DNA from: Kumtagia sp963839725
GTDB lineage: Bacteria > Pseudomonadota > Alphaproteobacteria > Rhizobiales > Rhizobiaceae
NCBI GenBank assembly: GCA_963839725.1
Contig: CAWIWT010000001.1
Coordinates: forward strand, 372,001 to 436,000
Length of the DNA stretch: 64,000 bases
Direction: 5' to 3'
In this document: piece by piece, positions 26,920-35,809 of the stretch
How the letters are laid out: each line of letters starts with the position of its first letter
Position numbering within the stretch: the stretch's first letter is position 1
Notes under the pieces: generated by a model
Seen by the model: only the letters and a program-made list of their open reading frames with translations
Told to the model about the DNA's origin: nothing
Databases searched by the model: none
Position numbers and translations under genes: made by a program

Positions 26920-26933
26920 TGAATTCTTCTTTG
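26920..26933. promoter_or_regulatory. Candidate operator, copy 1 (TGAATTCTTCTTTG)
   Basis: This 14-mer recurs with one mismatch at 27771-27784. One copy lies in front of the IclR gene and the other in front of the fuconolactonase gene. The shared AT-rich divergent region (26817-26987) also contains TTTATATACAAA, which is nearly palindromic. The binding role is inferred. Confidence 0.4.
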
Positions 26934-26987
26934 CTTGGACCTCGTTTATGCGTATATGCAACTGGAAATTCACTGGAGGGGGAAGTC

Positions 26988-27773
26988 GTGGAGGAGGATG
27001 AAGGGGATCGTTACCGGGCGCCCGCGCTCGACAAGGGGCTGGACATTCTTGAGCTGCTGTCGGGCGTCGACGGCGGACTCACGCAGGCCGAGATTGCCAA
27101 GAAGCTTGGACGGAGCCCGAATGAATTCTATCGCATGCTCGACCGTCTGGTGCGGCGCGGCTATGTTACGCGGCTCGACGGCGACCGCTACTCCCTCACG
27201 CTGAAACTGTTCGGGCTGGCGCAGCTGCATGCGCCGGTGCGCCGGCTGGTCTCCTACGCAACGCCGCTGATGCGCGAGCTGGCGGAGACCTCACATCAGG
27301 CCAACCAGCTCGTGGTGTTCGACCGCGGATCAGCGGTGGTTATCGCTCAGCAGGAGGCGCCGGGATATTGGGGAATTTCGATCCGCGTCGGCTCACATAT
27401 CAGCCTTTTCGATACCGGCTCCGGTCACGTCCTGCTGGCTTTCCGGTCGCAGGAGGAGCGCAGCATGATGATTTCCGAGCACCTCCGCAGCACGGAAACG
27501 CCGCTTCAGTCGCCGGAGTTCTTCACGCGGCTGGATAAGGTGGCCGAGCGGGGCTACGAGATGATGGCAAGCTTGCAGACCGCCGGCGTCTACAATCTCT
27601 CGGCGCCGGTGCTTGGGCCGGACGGAAAGGCGATCGCGGCGTTAACGGTGCCTTACATCACGCTCGTCAACTTTCCGACCGCGCCCGATATTACACACAC
27701 GATACAGCTGCTGCTCGCGACCGCCGAACGGCTTTCGCACCTCGCTGGATCGGACGTGAAGCAGGCCAGCTGA
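26988..27773 (+). CDS. IclR family transcriptional regulator
   Basis: I chose the GTG at 26988 because GGAGGGGGAA lies just before it; this gives 261 residues. An N-terminal winged helix (about residues 10-70, LDKGLDILELLSGVDGGLTQ) is followed by the IclR effector-binding domain with SHQANQLVVFDRG and FDTGSGHVLLA. It is divergent from the ABC transporter set and upstream of the fuconolactonase, so it probably controls both. The effector is likely a sugar-acid intermediate. An upstream in-frame ATG at 26919 is possible but lacks a good ribosome binding site. Confidence 0.88.
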   Translation: MEEDEGDRYRAPALDKGLDILELLSGVDGGLTQAEIAKKLGRSPNEFYRMLDRLVRRGYVTRLDGDRYSLTLKLFGLAQLHAPVRRLVSYATPLMRELAETSHQANQLVVFDRGSAVVIAQQEAPGYWGISIRVGSHISLFDTGSGHVLLAFRSQEERSMMISEHLRSTETPLQSPEFFTRLDKVAERGYEMMASLQTAGVYNLSAPVLGPDGKAIAALTVPYITLVNFPTAPDITHTIQLLLATAERLSHLAGSDVKQAS

Positions 27774-27784
27774 ATTCTTATTTG
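27771..27784. promoter_or_regulatory. Candidate operator, copy 2 (TGAATTCTTATTTG)
   Basis: This matches the copy at 26920 in 13 of 14 positions. Its first three bases are the IclR stop codon, and it lies 48 nt before the fuconolactonase ATG. Confidence 0.4.
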
Positions 27785-27832
27785 AATAGTTGATTTCTCT
27801 GTGAGACTATTTCAAGCGGGAGGACCGGCCGT

Positions 27833-28672
27833 ATGATCATCGACACGCACCTGCATATCGTCGACCAGTCCGCACTGCGTTATCCATGGCTTGCGGGCGC
27901 GCCGGCTCTGAACCGGGATTTCCTGTACGAAGATTATGCGCGGGAAGCGAAGCGCGGCGGCATTGCGCAAACATTGCATATGGAGGTCGATGTCGACCCC
28001 TCCGACATCGAGACCGAGACCGGTTATGTCTCCGGAAAGGCCCGTGAATCCGATAGCCTGCTGCGTGGCGCAATCGCCGCTTGCCGGCCGGAAGACCAGG
28101 GCTTTGCCGCGTCTCTGGAACGGCAGCTTTCGAACCCGTTCGTCAAAGGCTTTCGGCGCGTGCTGCATGTCATGCCCGACGAGCTTTCGGAAAGCACTTT
28201 GTTTCGGGAGAATGTGCGGCGGCTGGCGGGCACCGGACTGACTTTCGATCTCTGCGTGCTGCCGCGTCAGATTCCCAAGGCAATCGCGCTCGCCGATCTT
28301 GCCCCGGATGTCCAGTTCATCCTCGACCATTGCGGGGTGCCCGACATAAAGGGCGGCGCCGAGCATCCGTGGCGGGAATATATGATCGAGATCGCCAAGC
28401 GTCACAACGTTGCCGGCAAGATCTCGGGTGTGGTCGCCTATGCCGATGCCGATGGCTGGACGGTCGAAACGCTGCGTCCCTATGTCGAGCATACGATTGG
28501 CGTGTTCGGCTGGGACCGTGTGGTCTGGGGCAGCGACTGGCCCGTCTGCACGCTGGGCGGCGGGCTTTCGACCTGGATCGCTGCCACTCATGCTCTTACT
28601 GCAGGCGCGAGCGTCGACGAGAAATCAAAGCTGCTTTCCGGGAATGCCAAGCGCATTTGGGGGCTGGGTTAG
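27833..28672 (+). CDS. Amidohydrolase family protein, probable L-fucono-1,5-lactonase
   Basis: The 279-residue protein belongs to the TIM-barrel amidohydrolases of the cog3618 group. The metal-binding MIIDTHLHIVD opens the protein, ILDHCGVPDIK lies in the middle, and VVWGSDWPVC carries the catalytic Asp near the C-terminus. Characterised relatives include L-fucono-1,5-lactonase and 2-pyrone-4,6-dicarboxylate hydrolase. With fuconate dehydratase in the locus, fuconolactone hydrolysis is the natural role: it would produce the substrate of fucD. The ribosome binding site is GGGAGGACC. Confidence 0.82.
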   Translation: MIIDTHLHIVDQSALRYPWLAGAPALNRDFLYEDYAREAKRGGIAQTLHMEVDVDPSDIETETGYVSGKARESDSLLRGAIAACRPEDQGFAASLERQLSNPFVKGFRRVLHVMPDELSESTLFRENVRRLAGTGLTFDLCVLPRQIPKAIALADLAPDVQFILDHCGVPDIKGGAEHPWREYMIEIAKRHNVAGKISGVVAYADADGWTVETLRPYVEHTIGVFGWDRVVWGSDWPVCTLGGGLSTWIAATHALTAGASVDEKSKLLSGNAKRIWGLG

Positions 28673-28737
28673 CTCCAACAGGGTCAGTTGTCTGACCCAC
28701 CGGTTAACTCTAACAAGCAGGCGGCTCCCTCTCGACG

Positions 28738-28890
28738 TTGCCCCCTCGTCCTGCCGGACATCTCCCCCACAAGGGGGGAGATCGGCAGTTTCATGGTCAG
28801 CGCATTTTTTGAGACGTTGGCAATTGGCGAAGGCAGAGCGGCCGGCGTAATCTCCCCCCGTGTGGGGGAGATGTCCGGCAGGACAGGGGG
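28738..28890. repeat. Inverted repeat with CCTGCCGGACATCTCCCC arms
   Basis: CCTGCCGGACATCTCCCCCA at about 28750 and the inverse TGGGGGAGATGTCCGGCAGG at about 28862 are exact inverted arms. The same arm type appears at the right side of the cluster near 9600. It lies between convergent genes. Confidence 0.8.
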
Positions 28891-28945
28891 GCGCGAAGGA
28901 GCCGCTAAACGCCTACACTTGTGCAGTGGTGTCCCGATTATTTGG

Positions 28946-30073
28946 CTACAAAACTCTCGCCGAACAGCCGGTTGATGTCTGCGACAACTGTTCGGGCGGT
29001 ATGTTGCCCTTGAGCCCCGCATTGATGCGATCCGATGCCGCCTGCTGGAAACCCATGTAGCCGTCGTGACGCGGGCGCACCCAGGCGCCTTCCAGTGTCG
29101 CGCGGGTGTTACGGTAGAAGCCGCCAGTGGCAGCATTGACCGTGTTATCCCCCCAGGCTTGCGCATGGCCCGGCTGGCCGCCGGATGCGGCGTAAGGGCC
29201 GCGCTGAACATCGCCGCTGGCGATCCAATAGGCAAAGTCGATTGCGGCATCCCTCGCCTTCGAAAAGGCCGAGACGGCGATGCCGGTGCCGCCGAGCGCC
29301 GAACCCACCGGACCGGATTTTCCGGCGACGGGAATGTCGGCAAACGCCAGCCGGTTGGAGCGAAAACCTTCCATCGCATAGCTGACATAGCCATAGATCA
29401 GCGGCGAACAGACTATCGTTGAATCCGGCTCCGCCATTTTCTCGGACACCGCGATCGGGTCCATTTCGAAACACGCCGGATCGACCAGGCCAGTGATCTC
29501 CCGCATCAGCTCGAAGACCGTTTCGCCGGTCTCGGGGTCGAGGAGGTCGCCTGGTCCGCTCGCGGCGCAGGGCCGGCCGAGATTGGCGGAAAGCGTGTAG
29601 AAGCTCATAAGCGTATGCGGCGGCAGAAGCGGCAGAAGCACCCTGCCCCGCCGCGCGAGTTCTAACACCTGCATCCATGTCGCCGGCGCGGAGGCGAGCA
29701 CGTCCGGCCGCCATGCCTGCACCTGCGTCGCGGCATCGATGGGAAACGCCCATTGCCTGCCCTGCCATGCATAGCTCGCATAGGACTGCCCGACGCTGGC
29801 TGCGGCAAGCGCGGCGCGTTCGGCCTCGTGGCCCGGTAGGTCGAGGGGCGCAAGACACCCCTCTCCGGTAATCTGTCCGACATGCGGGTGGTCGATCACG
29901 ATCAGGTCATAGGCGCGTGCGAGTTCCTCTACCGGGAAGGACTCGAAATCCTGCAACGAGCGCTGGTCCCATTCGACGCTGACCCCCGTTTTTTCCCGCC
30001 AAAGCTTCGAGCAGGCGACCATCGGATCGTAGCCACGCGGGTGGCTCCAGGTCATGCCCTTTAGCACAGTCAC
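28946..30073 (-). CDS. Solute-binding-protein-like protein without signal peptide; C-terminus probably frameshifted
   Basis: The GTG start at 30073 overlaps the CaiB stop (GTGA). The 375-residue product resembles bacterial solute-binding proteins of the carbohydrate type (YDLIVIDHPHVGQI, LYGYVSY-like core, ALGGTGIAVSAFSKARDAA) but begins MTVLKGMTWSHPRGYDP with no signal peptide. Near 28987 the frame seems to slip: restoring one base gives a normal ending ADINRLFGESF and a stop at 28938. The protein should be cytoplasmic, so it may sense or carry a ligand rather than serve import. Its tie to CaiB and MaoC is unusual. Function unknown. Confidence 0.65.
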   Translation of the reverse strand: MTVLKGMTWSHPRGYDPMVACSKLWREKTGVSVEWDQRSLQDFESFPVEELARAYDLIVIDHPHVGQITGEGCLAPLDLPGHEAERAALAAASVGQSYASYAWQGRQWAFPIDAATQVQAWRPDVLASAPATWMQVLELARRGRVLLPLLPPHTLMSFYTLSANLGRPCAASGPGDLLDPETGETVFELMREITGLVDPACFEMDPIAVSEKMAEPDSTIVCSPLIYGYVSYAMEGFRSNRLAFADIPVAGKSGPVGSALGGTGIAVSAFSKARDAAIDFAYWIASGDVQRGPYAASGGQPGHAQAWGDNTVNAATGGFYRNTRATLEGAWVRPRHDGYMGFQQAASDRINAGLKGNIPPEQLSQTSTGCSARVL

Positions 30074-31234
30074 AGGCCGAACTCCGCGCGAATCTGGGCA
30101 TTGTGCTCACCAATGCGTGGCGCAGCCCGATCCACTTTCGTGCGGATGCCGTTGACGCGCAGAGGCGAGCGCGTGGTAAGGATCGAGACATTGTCGTCGC
30201 GCGTCACGGTCTGGAGCATGTCCAGGACCTTGAAGCCGTCGCTGTCCATCAATTCCGGCCAACTCAGCACCTTGGCGCACCAGATGTCGGCGGGTTCGAG
30301 GATCGCCAGCCACTCATCGATCGATCCGCGTCGCGATACGCTGGGAGATGATCGCCTTGATCTCGTCGCGCGCCGTGAACCAGGTGGCAGGCTGATCGCT
30401 GTAGGCGGAAAGCTCCTCGTTGAGGCCGAGCAGCCCGGCAAGCTTCGGGATCGGCGTCATGGCGATCGCCAGATACCCGTCCTTTGCCGGATAGACACCA
30501 TAGGGTGCCGACAGGTAGGCGTGGGCGCTACGGAACGATGCGCGGCGCGGCAAGCGGCGGCCGTCGTTGAGGTGCGTGGTCAGCACCTCGAACTGGAAGT
30601 CGACAAGCGCCTCGAGCAGGCTTGTCTCGACATGCGCGCCCTTTCCGGTGATCCCCCTCCGCACCAGGGCGGCAAGAATGCCCTGTGCGCAGGCCGCACC
30701 TGCCAGCATATCACCGATCGCCAGACCGAACGGCACCGGACCCTGATCTTCGTCGCCGTTCAGCCACATCACGCCGGAGCGCGACTGGGCAAGCAGATCC
30801 TGGCCAGGGCGCTTCACCCAAGGGCCTTCCTCGCCATAGCCGCTGATCGATGCGTAGACGAGGCGCGGGTTGAGCGTCTTCACATGCTCGTAGTCGAGAC
30901 CCAGCCGCTCGATGACGCCCGGCCGGAAATTCTGGATCATCACATCGACCTTGGCGAGCAAGCCGCGCAGCGCCTTCAGATCGTCCTCATCCTTCAGGTC
31001 GACGGCGAAGCTCTCCTTGGAGCGGTTGATGGCGTGAAAGATCGTGGAATCGCCGCCGATCTCGGTGTCGCTGAGGTACAGCCGCCGCGACAGGTCGCCG
31101 CCATCCGGCCGCTCGATCTTGATGACGCGGGCGCCGAGATCCCTCAGTCGCAGCGAGCAGTAGGGCCCCGACAGGAACTGGCTCATGTCGACGACGACAA
31201 GACCGGAGAGCGGGAGTTCGGTTTCTTCGCTCAT
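30070..31234 (-). pseudogene. CaiB/BaiF family CoA-transferase with a single-base frameshift
   Basis: The frame from 31234 encodes the family III CoA-transferase N-terminal part: LVVVDMSQFLSGPYCSLRLR, FAVDLKDEDD and QNFRPGVIERLGLD, with the catalytic Asp expected in the PFGLAIGDMLAG region. At about 30322-30330 the frame ends early (IATRIDR). One base over, it continues SIDEWLAILEPADIWCAKV and stops at 30070, joined to the SBP-like start by GTGA. The length 30070-31234 is one base too long, so a one-base insertion explains it; restored length 387 residues. It starts 7 nt after the MaoC stop. Confidence 0.85.
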
Positions 31235-31241
31235 GCGGCCG

Positions 31242-31793
31242 CTATTTCTCTGTCTTGCCGGCGAAATCCGCCGGATTCTTGTATTTCACGGTTTGCAGGT
31301 GCTCGCAGTAGAGAACCAGTTCGCCTTCGCGCTTGTACACTTCATAGCTGGCGCGGATCAGGCCCATTTCCTTGTAGCGTGGCTTCTTGTCCAGGTTGGT
31401 GCGGATCGTGTAGATGGTGTCGCCAATGAACACCGGCTTTATGAAGCGCAGCTTGTCATAGCCATAGGAAAAGGCGTTGACGCAGTTGGTGGCGACCAGC
31501 CCCAACCCCGCCGAAAAGACGAACGCGCCGGCAATGAGGCGCTTGCCGAAAATGCCCTCGCGCTCGGCGAACATCTGGTCCTGGACATAGGGATGGATAT
31601 CGACGACCAGCGTGTTGAAGAGGTGGCTGTCGCCTTCGGAAATGGTCCGGCGCAGCGAGCGGATCTTCTGGCCAACCGGCCAATCCTCGTAAAACCAGTT
31701 TTCGGCGTTCCAAACCGGGATTTCGGCGTGATCAACCGGCATGTCGGTCGGTCGCGTCGAGGACACGCCGACGGTCGGCGCAAACGTGCTCAT
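31242..31793 (-). CDS. MaoC-like hydratase/dehydratase
   Basis: I chose the ATG at 31793 (GGAG eight bases upstream), giving 183 residues; an in-frame ATG at 31742 is another option. The protein has a hot-dog fold with the NAENWFYEDWPVGQKIRS start typical of MaoC dehydratases, DSHLFNTLVVDIHPYV in the active-site region, and FSYGYDKLRFIKPVFIGDTI, nearly identical to the MaoC at 18525. It leads a leftward unit MaoC, CaiB, SBP-like. A CoA-transferase plus a hydratase implies activation and hydration of an organic acid. Confidence 0.8.
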   Translation of the reverse strand: MSTFAPTVGVSSTRPTDMPVDHAEIPVWNAENWFYEDWPVGQKIRSLRRTISEGDSHLFNTLVVDIHPYVQDQMFAEREGIFGKRLIAGAFVFSAGLGLVATNCVNAFSYGYDKLRFIKPVFIGDTIYTIRTNLDKKPRYKEMGLIRASYEVYKREGELVLYCEHLQTVKYKNPADFAGKTEK

Positions 31794-31998
31794 CGATGCG
31801 CTCCGGCGCATCGCGACGATGCGAAAACAGTCAAGGCTTCCTCCCCAGAGTTTTCTCTCATAAATATTGTTTTCACATATGGAGATATTTTGCAAGGCGC
31901 AATCAGGCCGCGCGCGTCGCGCGTGGTTGACAGTGGTTGCGGGGACGGGCCTACTCAATCCACACAAAAACTTCAGATAAGACTTGCGGAGGAGTGCG

Positions 31999-33096
31999 AT
32001 GTCGGACGGCCTGCTGGTTTTCGTCGGTTCCCTCAATCGCGAGGCGCCTTATTCTCAAGGCGCGCGCAGTGGTGGCGTGTCGGTCTATTCGTTTGACGAG
32101 AACACGCGCGAGGTCACAAAGATCACCGAGACCGGCGAGATCGACAACCCGGCCTTTCTCTCGGTGAATTCCGACGGCAGCCGCATCTATGCCAATTCGG
32201 AAGTCGCCACATGGCGGGAAGGCGTTGTCACCGCTTATGCCTTCGACCGCGCCACAGGCACGCTCAGCTACATCAACAAGCAACCGACGCTTGGCAGCAT
32301 TTCCGCGCACAACTCCTTGACGCGCGACGGCACAAAGCTGCTCGTCGCCAATTATGGCAAAGGCGCAGGCGGACCGGACCAGGCTGTCGCGGTATTCGGC
32401 ATTCGCGACGACGGCGGCTTGACCCCGCCGCTCGACAGCATTGAGCATGAGGGCACAGGTCCGAACGCGGAACGACAAGAACGCAGCCACGCCCACAGCG
32501 CCACCGAATCCGCCACCGGCAATATCGCCATAATCGCCGATCTCGGCATCGATTGTGTCGTTACCTACCGCATCGGCGCCGACGGGATGCTTGAGCCGCT
32601 GGCGGAAACTGGCCTGAAGCCAGGCGCCGGGCCGCGTCACGTCGCAATCCATCCCGGCGGCAAGTTCGTGTTCGTGATGAACGAACTCAACTCGACCATC
32701 GTCTCGCTGGCGCTTGACCCGCAAAGCGGGGCGCTCGCCTATGTCGATGCGATGCCGTCGGTTCCACCAGAGGCGCGCGAGAGGAACAAAAGCGCCGATA
32801 TCCAGATCTCGCCGGATGGGCGCTTTGTCTATGGATCCAACCGCGGCCATGACTCGATCTCGATTTTCGACATCGACCAGGAGACCGGCAAGCTGTCGCC
32901 GGTGGGCTATGTGCCCTGCGGCGGCGCAACGCCGCGCAATCTTTGCCTGACGCCGTCCGGCGACTACCTGTTCTCGGCCAACCAGAACGCGGGCAAGATT
33001 TCGATCTTTCAACGCGATGCCGAAAGCGGATTGCTTGCCGATACGGGCAAGTCGATCGAGATCGGCACGCCAATGTGCATAAAGATTGTCGCTTAA
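31999..33096 (+). CDS. Beta-propeller lactonase family protein (6-phosphogluconolactonase-like)
   Basis: From the ATG at 31999 (GGAGGAG upstream) the product is 365 residues. It has repeating blades with motifs such as GPRHVAIHPGGKFVFVMNEL and QISPDGRFVYGSNRGHDSIS, typical of the seven-bladed Pgl-type lactonases. These open sugar-acid lactones. It is divergent from the MaoC-CaiB unit and may provide a second lactonase for the sugar locus beside the amidohydrolase-type one. Substrate not determined. Confidence 0.82.
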   Translation: MSDGLLVFVGSLNREAPYSQGARSGGVSVYSFDENTREVTKITETGEIDNPAFLSVNSDGSRIYANSEVATWREGVVTAYAFDRATGTLSYINKQPTLGSISAHNSLTRDGTKLLVANYGKGAGGPDQAVAVFGIRDDGGLTPPLDSIEHEGTGPNAERQERSHAHSATESATGNIAIIADLGIDCVVTYRIGADGMLEPLAETGLKPGAGPRHVAIHPGGKFVFVMNELNSTIVSLALDPQSGALAYVDAMPSVPPEARERNKSADIQISPDGRFVYGSNRGHDSISIFDIDQETGKLSPVGYVPCGGATPRNLCLTPSGDYLFSANQNAGKISIFQRDAESGLLADTGKSIEIGTPMCIKIVA

Positions 33097-33217
33097 GCTC
33101 AAGAAACCCCGCCAGCGGACTGGTACAGAAAGTTGAACCGGCTCGAGCCGTGAGTTACGAGTTTTGTGACCCTACGGTTCGGTCTAAGAGCTCACGTAGC
33201 ATTTCAGGGAGACGCGA

Positions 33218-34645
33218 ATGAACCATCACCTTCAATTCTTCATCGACGGAAAATGGATCGACCCGGTCAAGCCGGCGACGCTCGACGTCATCGATCCGTC
33301 GACCGAGGAGGCCTACACCAAGATATCGGTCGGCTCGAAGGCGGATGTGGATCGCGCCGTTGCGGCGGCGAAAGCCGCGTTTCCGCGCTTTTCGCAGACG
33401 ACCAAGGCCGAGCGTCTCGACCTGCTCAACCGCATCCTGAAAGCCTACAACGACCGCTATGAGGAAATTGCGCAGGCGGTGAGCCAGGAAATGGGCGCGC
33501 CGATCACCTGGGCCCGCGAGGCGCAGGCATGGGCCGGCCGCGCGCACATGGAAGCCACGATCAAGGCGCTGGAGGATTACGAATTCAGCGAAATGCGTGG
33601 CGGAACGGCCATCGTCAAGGAGCCGATCGGCGTCTGTGCGCTGATCACGCCATGGAACTGGCCGCTCAACCAGATCGTCTGTAAGGTCGCTCCGGCCATC
33701 GCCGCCGGTTGCACCGTCGTGCTGAAGCCGTCCGAGATCGCGCCGATCAGCGGCATCGTCTTTGCCGAAGCCATGGAGGCGGCGGGCACGCCGAAGGGCG
33801 TGTTCAACATGGTCAACGGCACCGGTCCCGATGTCGGCCAGATCATGGCCGGGCACCCGGATGTCGATATGGTGTCGTTCACCGGATCGACGCGCGCCGG
33901 CATCATCGTTGCCAAGACCGCAGCCGAGACCGTCAAGCGCGTGGCGCAGGAACTTGGTGGCAAGTCCGCCAACATCGTCCTTCCGGACGCCGACTTTGCC
34001 CGTGCAGTCCGCAAGGGCGTCGAGGGCTGCTTCGGCAATTCCGGCCAGTCCTGCGACGCGCCGACGCGCATGCTGGTGCCTGCAGGGCGGCATGACGAGG
34101 CGCTGGCGATCGCCAAGACGGCCGCCGAGAATTTCAAGGTCGGCGACCCTCGCAACGAAGATACGCAGCTTGGCCCGGTGGTCAGTCAGGTCCAGTTCGA
34201 AAAGATCCAGCGGCTGATCGAGAGCGGCATCAAGGAAGGCGCGACGCTGGTCACCGGCGGCCCGGGCCGTCCCGAACACCTCAACCGTGGTTACTATGTG
34301 CGTCCGACCGTGTTCGGTCACGTCACTCCCGGCATGACGATCGAACGCGAAGAGATTTTCGGGCCGGTGCTCTCGGTGGTTTCGTATGAAGACGATGCGG
34401 ACGCCGTCAAGATCGCCAACGACACAGTGTACGGCCTTGCCGCCTATGTTCAGTCCGAGGATATCGGCCATGCGCGCAAGGTCGCGGGTCAATTGCGGGC
34501 CGGACAGATCAACATCAACTATCCGGAATGGGACACGTTCGCGCCGTTTGGCGGCTACAAGCAGTCGGGCAACGGCCGCGAATATGCCGACTGGGCGATC
34601 CACGACTTCCTCGAAACCAAGGGCATTGTCGGTTACGGCGCATAG
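33218..34645 (+). CDS. Aldehyde dehydrogenase family protein
   Basis: This 475-residue NAD(P)-dependent dehydrogenase has the general base in QELGGKSANIV and the catalytic Cys in GNSGQSCDAPTR. ITPWNWPLNQ and SFTGSTRAGIIVA form the cofactor site. The ribosome binding site is GGGAGACG. It may oxidise an aldehyde formed in the sugar-acid locus, for example 2-oxoglutarate semialdehyde in a Weimberg-like route or lactaldehyde, but the subfamily cannot be fixed by eye. Confidence 0.88.
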   Translation: MNHHLQFFIDGKWIDPVKPATLDVIDPSTEEAYTKISVGSKADVDRAVAAAKAAFPRFSQTTKAERLDLLNRILKAYNDRYEEIAQAVSQEMGAPITWAREAQAWAGRAHMEATIKALEDYEFSEMRGGTAIVKEPIGVCALITPWNWPLNQIVCKVAPAIAAGCTVVLKPSEIAPISGIVFAEAMEAAGTPKGVFNMVNGTGPDVGQIMAGHPDVDMVSFTGSTRAGIIVAKTAAETVKRVAQELGGKSANIVLPDADFARAVRKGVEGCFGNSGQSCDAPTRMLVPAGRHDEALAIAKTAAENFKVGDPRNEDTQLGPVVSQVQFEKIQRLIESGIKEGATLVTGGPGRPEHLNRGYYVRPTVFGHVTPGMTIEREEIFGPVLSVVSYEDDADAVKIANDTVYGLAAYVQSEDIGHARKVAGQLRAGQININYPEWDTFAPFGGYKQSGNGREYADWAIHDFLETKGIVGYGA

Positions 34646-34772
34646 TTCCGCCCTGCCCATCCCGGCAGTGCCGGCAATCGTGAAGTGCTTCGACGGTCAC
34701 GTCGCAGCCTTCGCGGTAGCCGAGGCGCATATCATGCGCTAGATACGGCGCTCGCCCATAGCGAGGATTGCC

Positions 34773-35729
34773 ATGACAACCACCGCCGACGACCTGATCG
34801 ACCGCCGCCGACTGCGGCGCAAGCTTACCTTCTGGCGCGTCGCTGCCATTGCGATTGCGGCAATTGCGGTGATCGGCATCACTGTCGCTTTGTTCGGCAA
34901 GGATCTAGCTGGAAAGTCCGTCGATCATATCGCCAAGATAAAGATCGAGGGGACAATCCTCGAAGACGAACAACTGATCAAACGGCTGGACGACATCCGC
35001 AAATCAGAAACGGTGAAAGGCGTCATCCTTTCGGTGGATTCGCCCGGCGGAACGACAGCCGGCGGCGAGGCGATTTTCGAAGCCGTGCGCGCGGTGGCAA
35101 AGGAGAAGCCGGTCGTCGCGCAGGTCGGCACGCTGGCGGCCTCGGCCGGCTACATGATCGCCAGCGCATCGGACCATATCGTTGCCCGCAAATCGTCAAT
35201 CGTCGGCTCGATCGGTGTTCTTGTTCAGTTTCCGGACTTTACCGGGCTGATGGACAAGGTCGGCATCAAGCTCGAGGAGGTTAAATCCTCCCCGCTGAAG
35301 GCGGAGCCATCACCGTTCAATCCGACGACAGAAGAAGAGCGGACGATGATCCGCTCGATGATCCTCGACAGCTACAACTGGTTTGTCGACATCGTCGACG
35401 ACAGGCGACCGCTGAACCGCGTAGAAGTGCTCAAGCTGGCGAACGGCTCGGTGTTTACCGGCCGTCAGGCGCTCGACCGCAAGCTGGTCGACAGTCTCGG
35501 CGGCGAGCAGGAGGCGATCGCCTGGCTCAAGACCAAGGGTATTTCGGGCACGCTCAGCGTCATCGAATGGAAGCCCGACAGTAGCGGTTCGGGGCTGCTG
35601 TTCAGCAAATCGGCTGGCGAGGCTATCGGGGCGGCCATCGGGCTGCCGGGCGCGGGGGGCGACGTTCTGGAGGAGGTCGGAGCCGACCGCTTGTTCCTTG
35701 ACGGTCTCGTATCAGTCTGGCACCCTTGA
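34773..35729 (+). CDS. sppA: Signal peptide peptidase SppA (short form)
   Basis: The 318-residue protein has one N-terminal membrane anchor (about residues 20-42) and an S49 peptidase domain. ILSVDSPGGTTAGGE and VAQVGTLAASAGYMIASASD carry the substrate groove and the catalytic Ser; RKSSIVGSIGVL follows. It degrades signal peptides and membrane-protein remnants in the inner membrane. It is followed by ihfB, an order seen in other Rhizobiales. Confidence 0.9.
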   Translation: MTTTADDLIDRRRLRRKLTFWRVAAIAIAAIAVIGITVALFGKDLAGKSVDHIAKIKIEGTILEDEQLIKRLDDIRKSETVKGVILSVDSPGGTTAGGEAIFEAVRAVAKEKPVVAQVGTLAASAGYMIASASDHIVARKSSIVGSIGVLVQFPDFTGLMDKVGIKLEEVKSSPLKAEPSPFNPTTEEERTMIRSMILDSYNWFVDIVDDRRPLNRVEVLKLANGSVFTGRQALDRKLVDSLGGEQEAIAWLKTKGISGTLSVIEWKPDSSGSGLLFSKSAGEAIGAAIGLPGAGGDVLEEVGADRLFLDGLVSVWHP

Positions 35730-35809
35730 AACGGCTCCAAAACACTCTAAAAATCAAACAAAATCATTTGCATACTATTTTGACAAAAAGACTGAAGGGG
35801 ACAGCGCTC

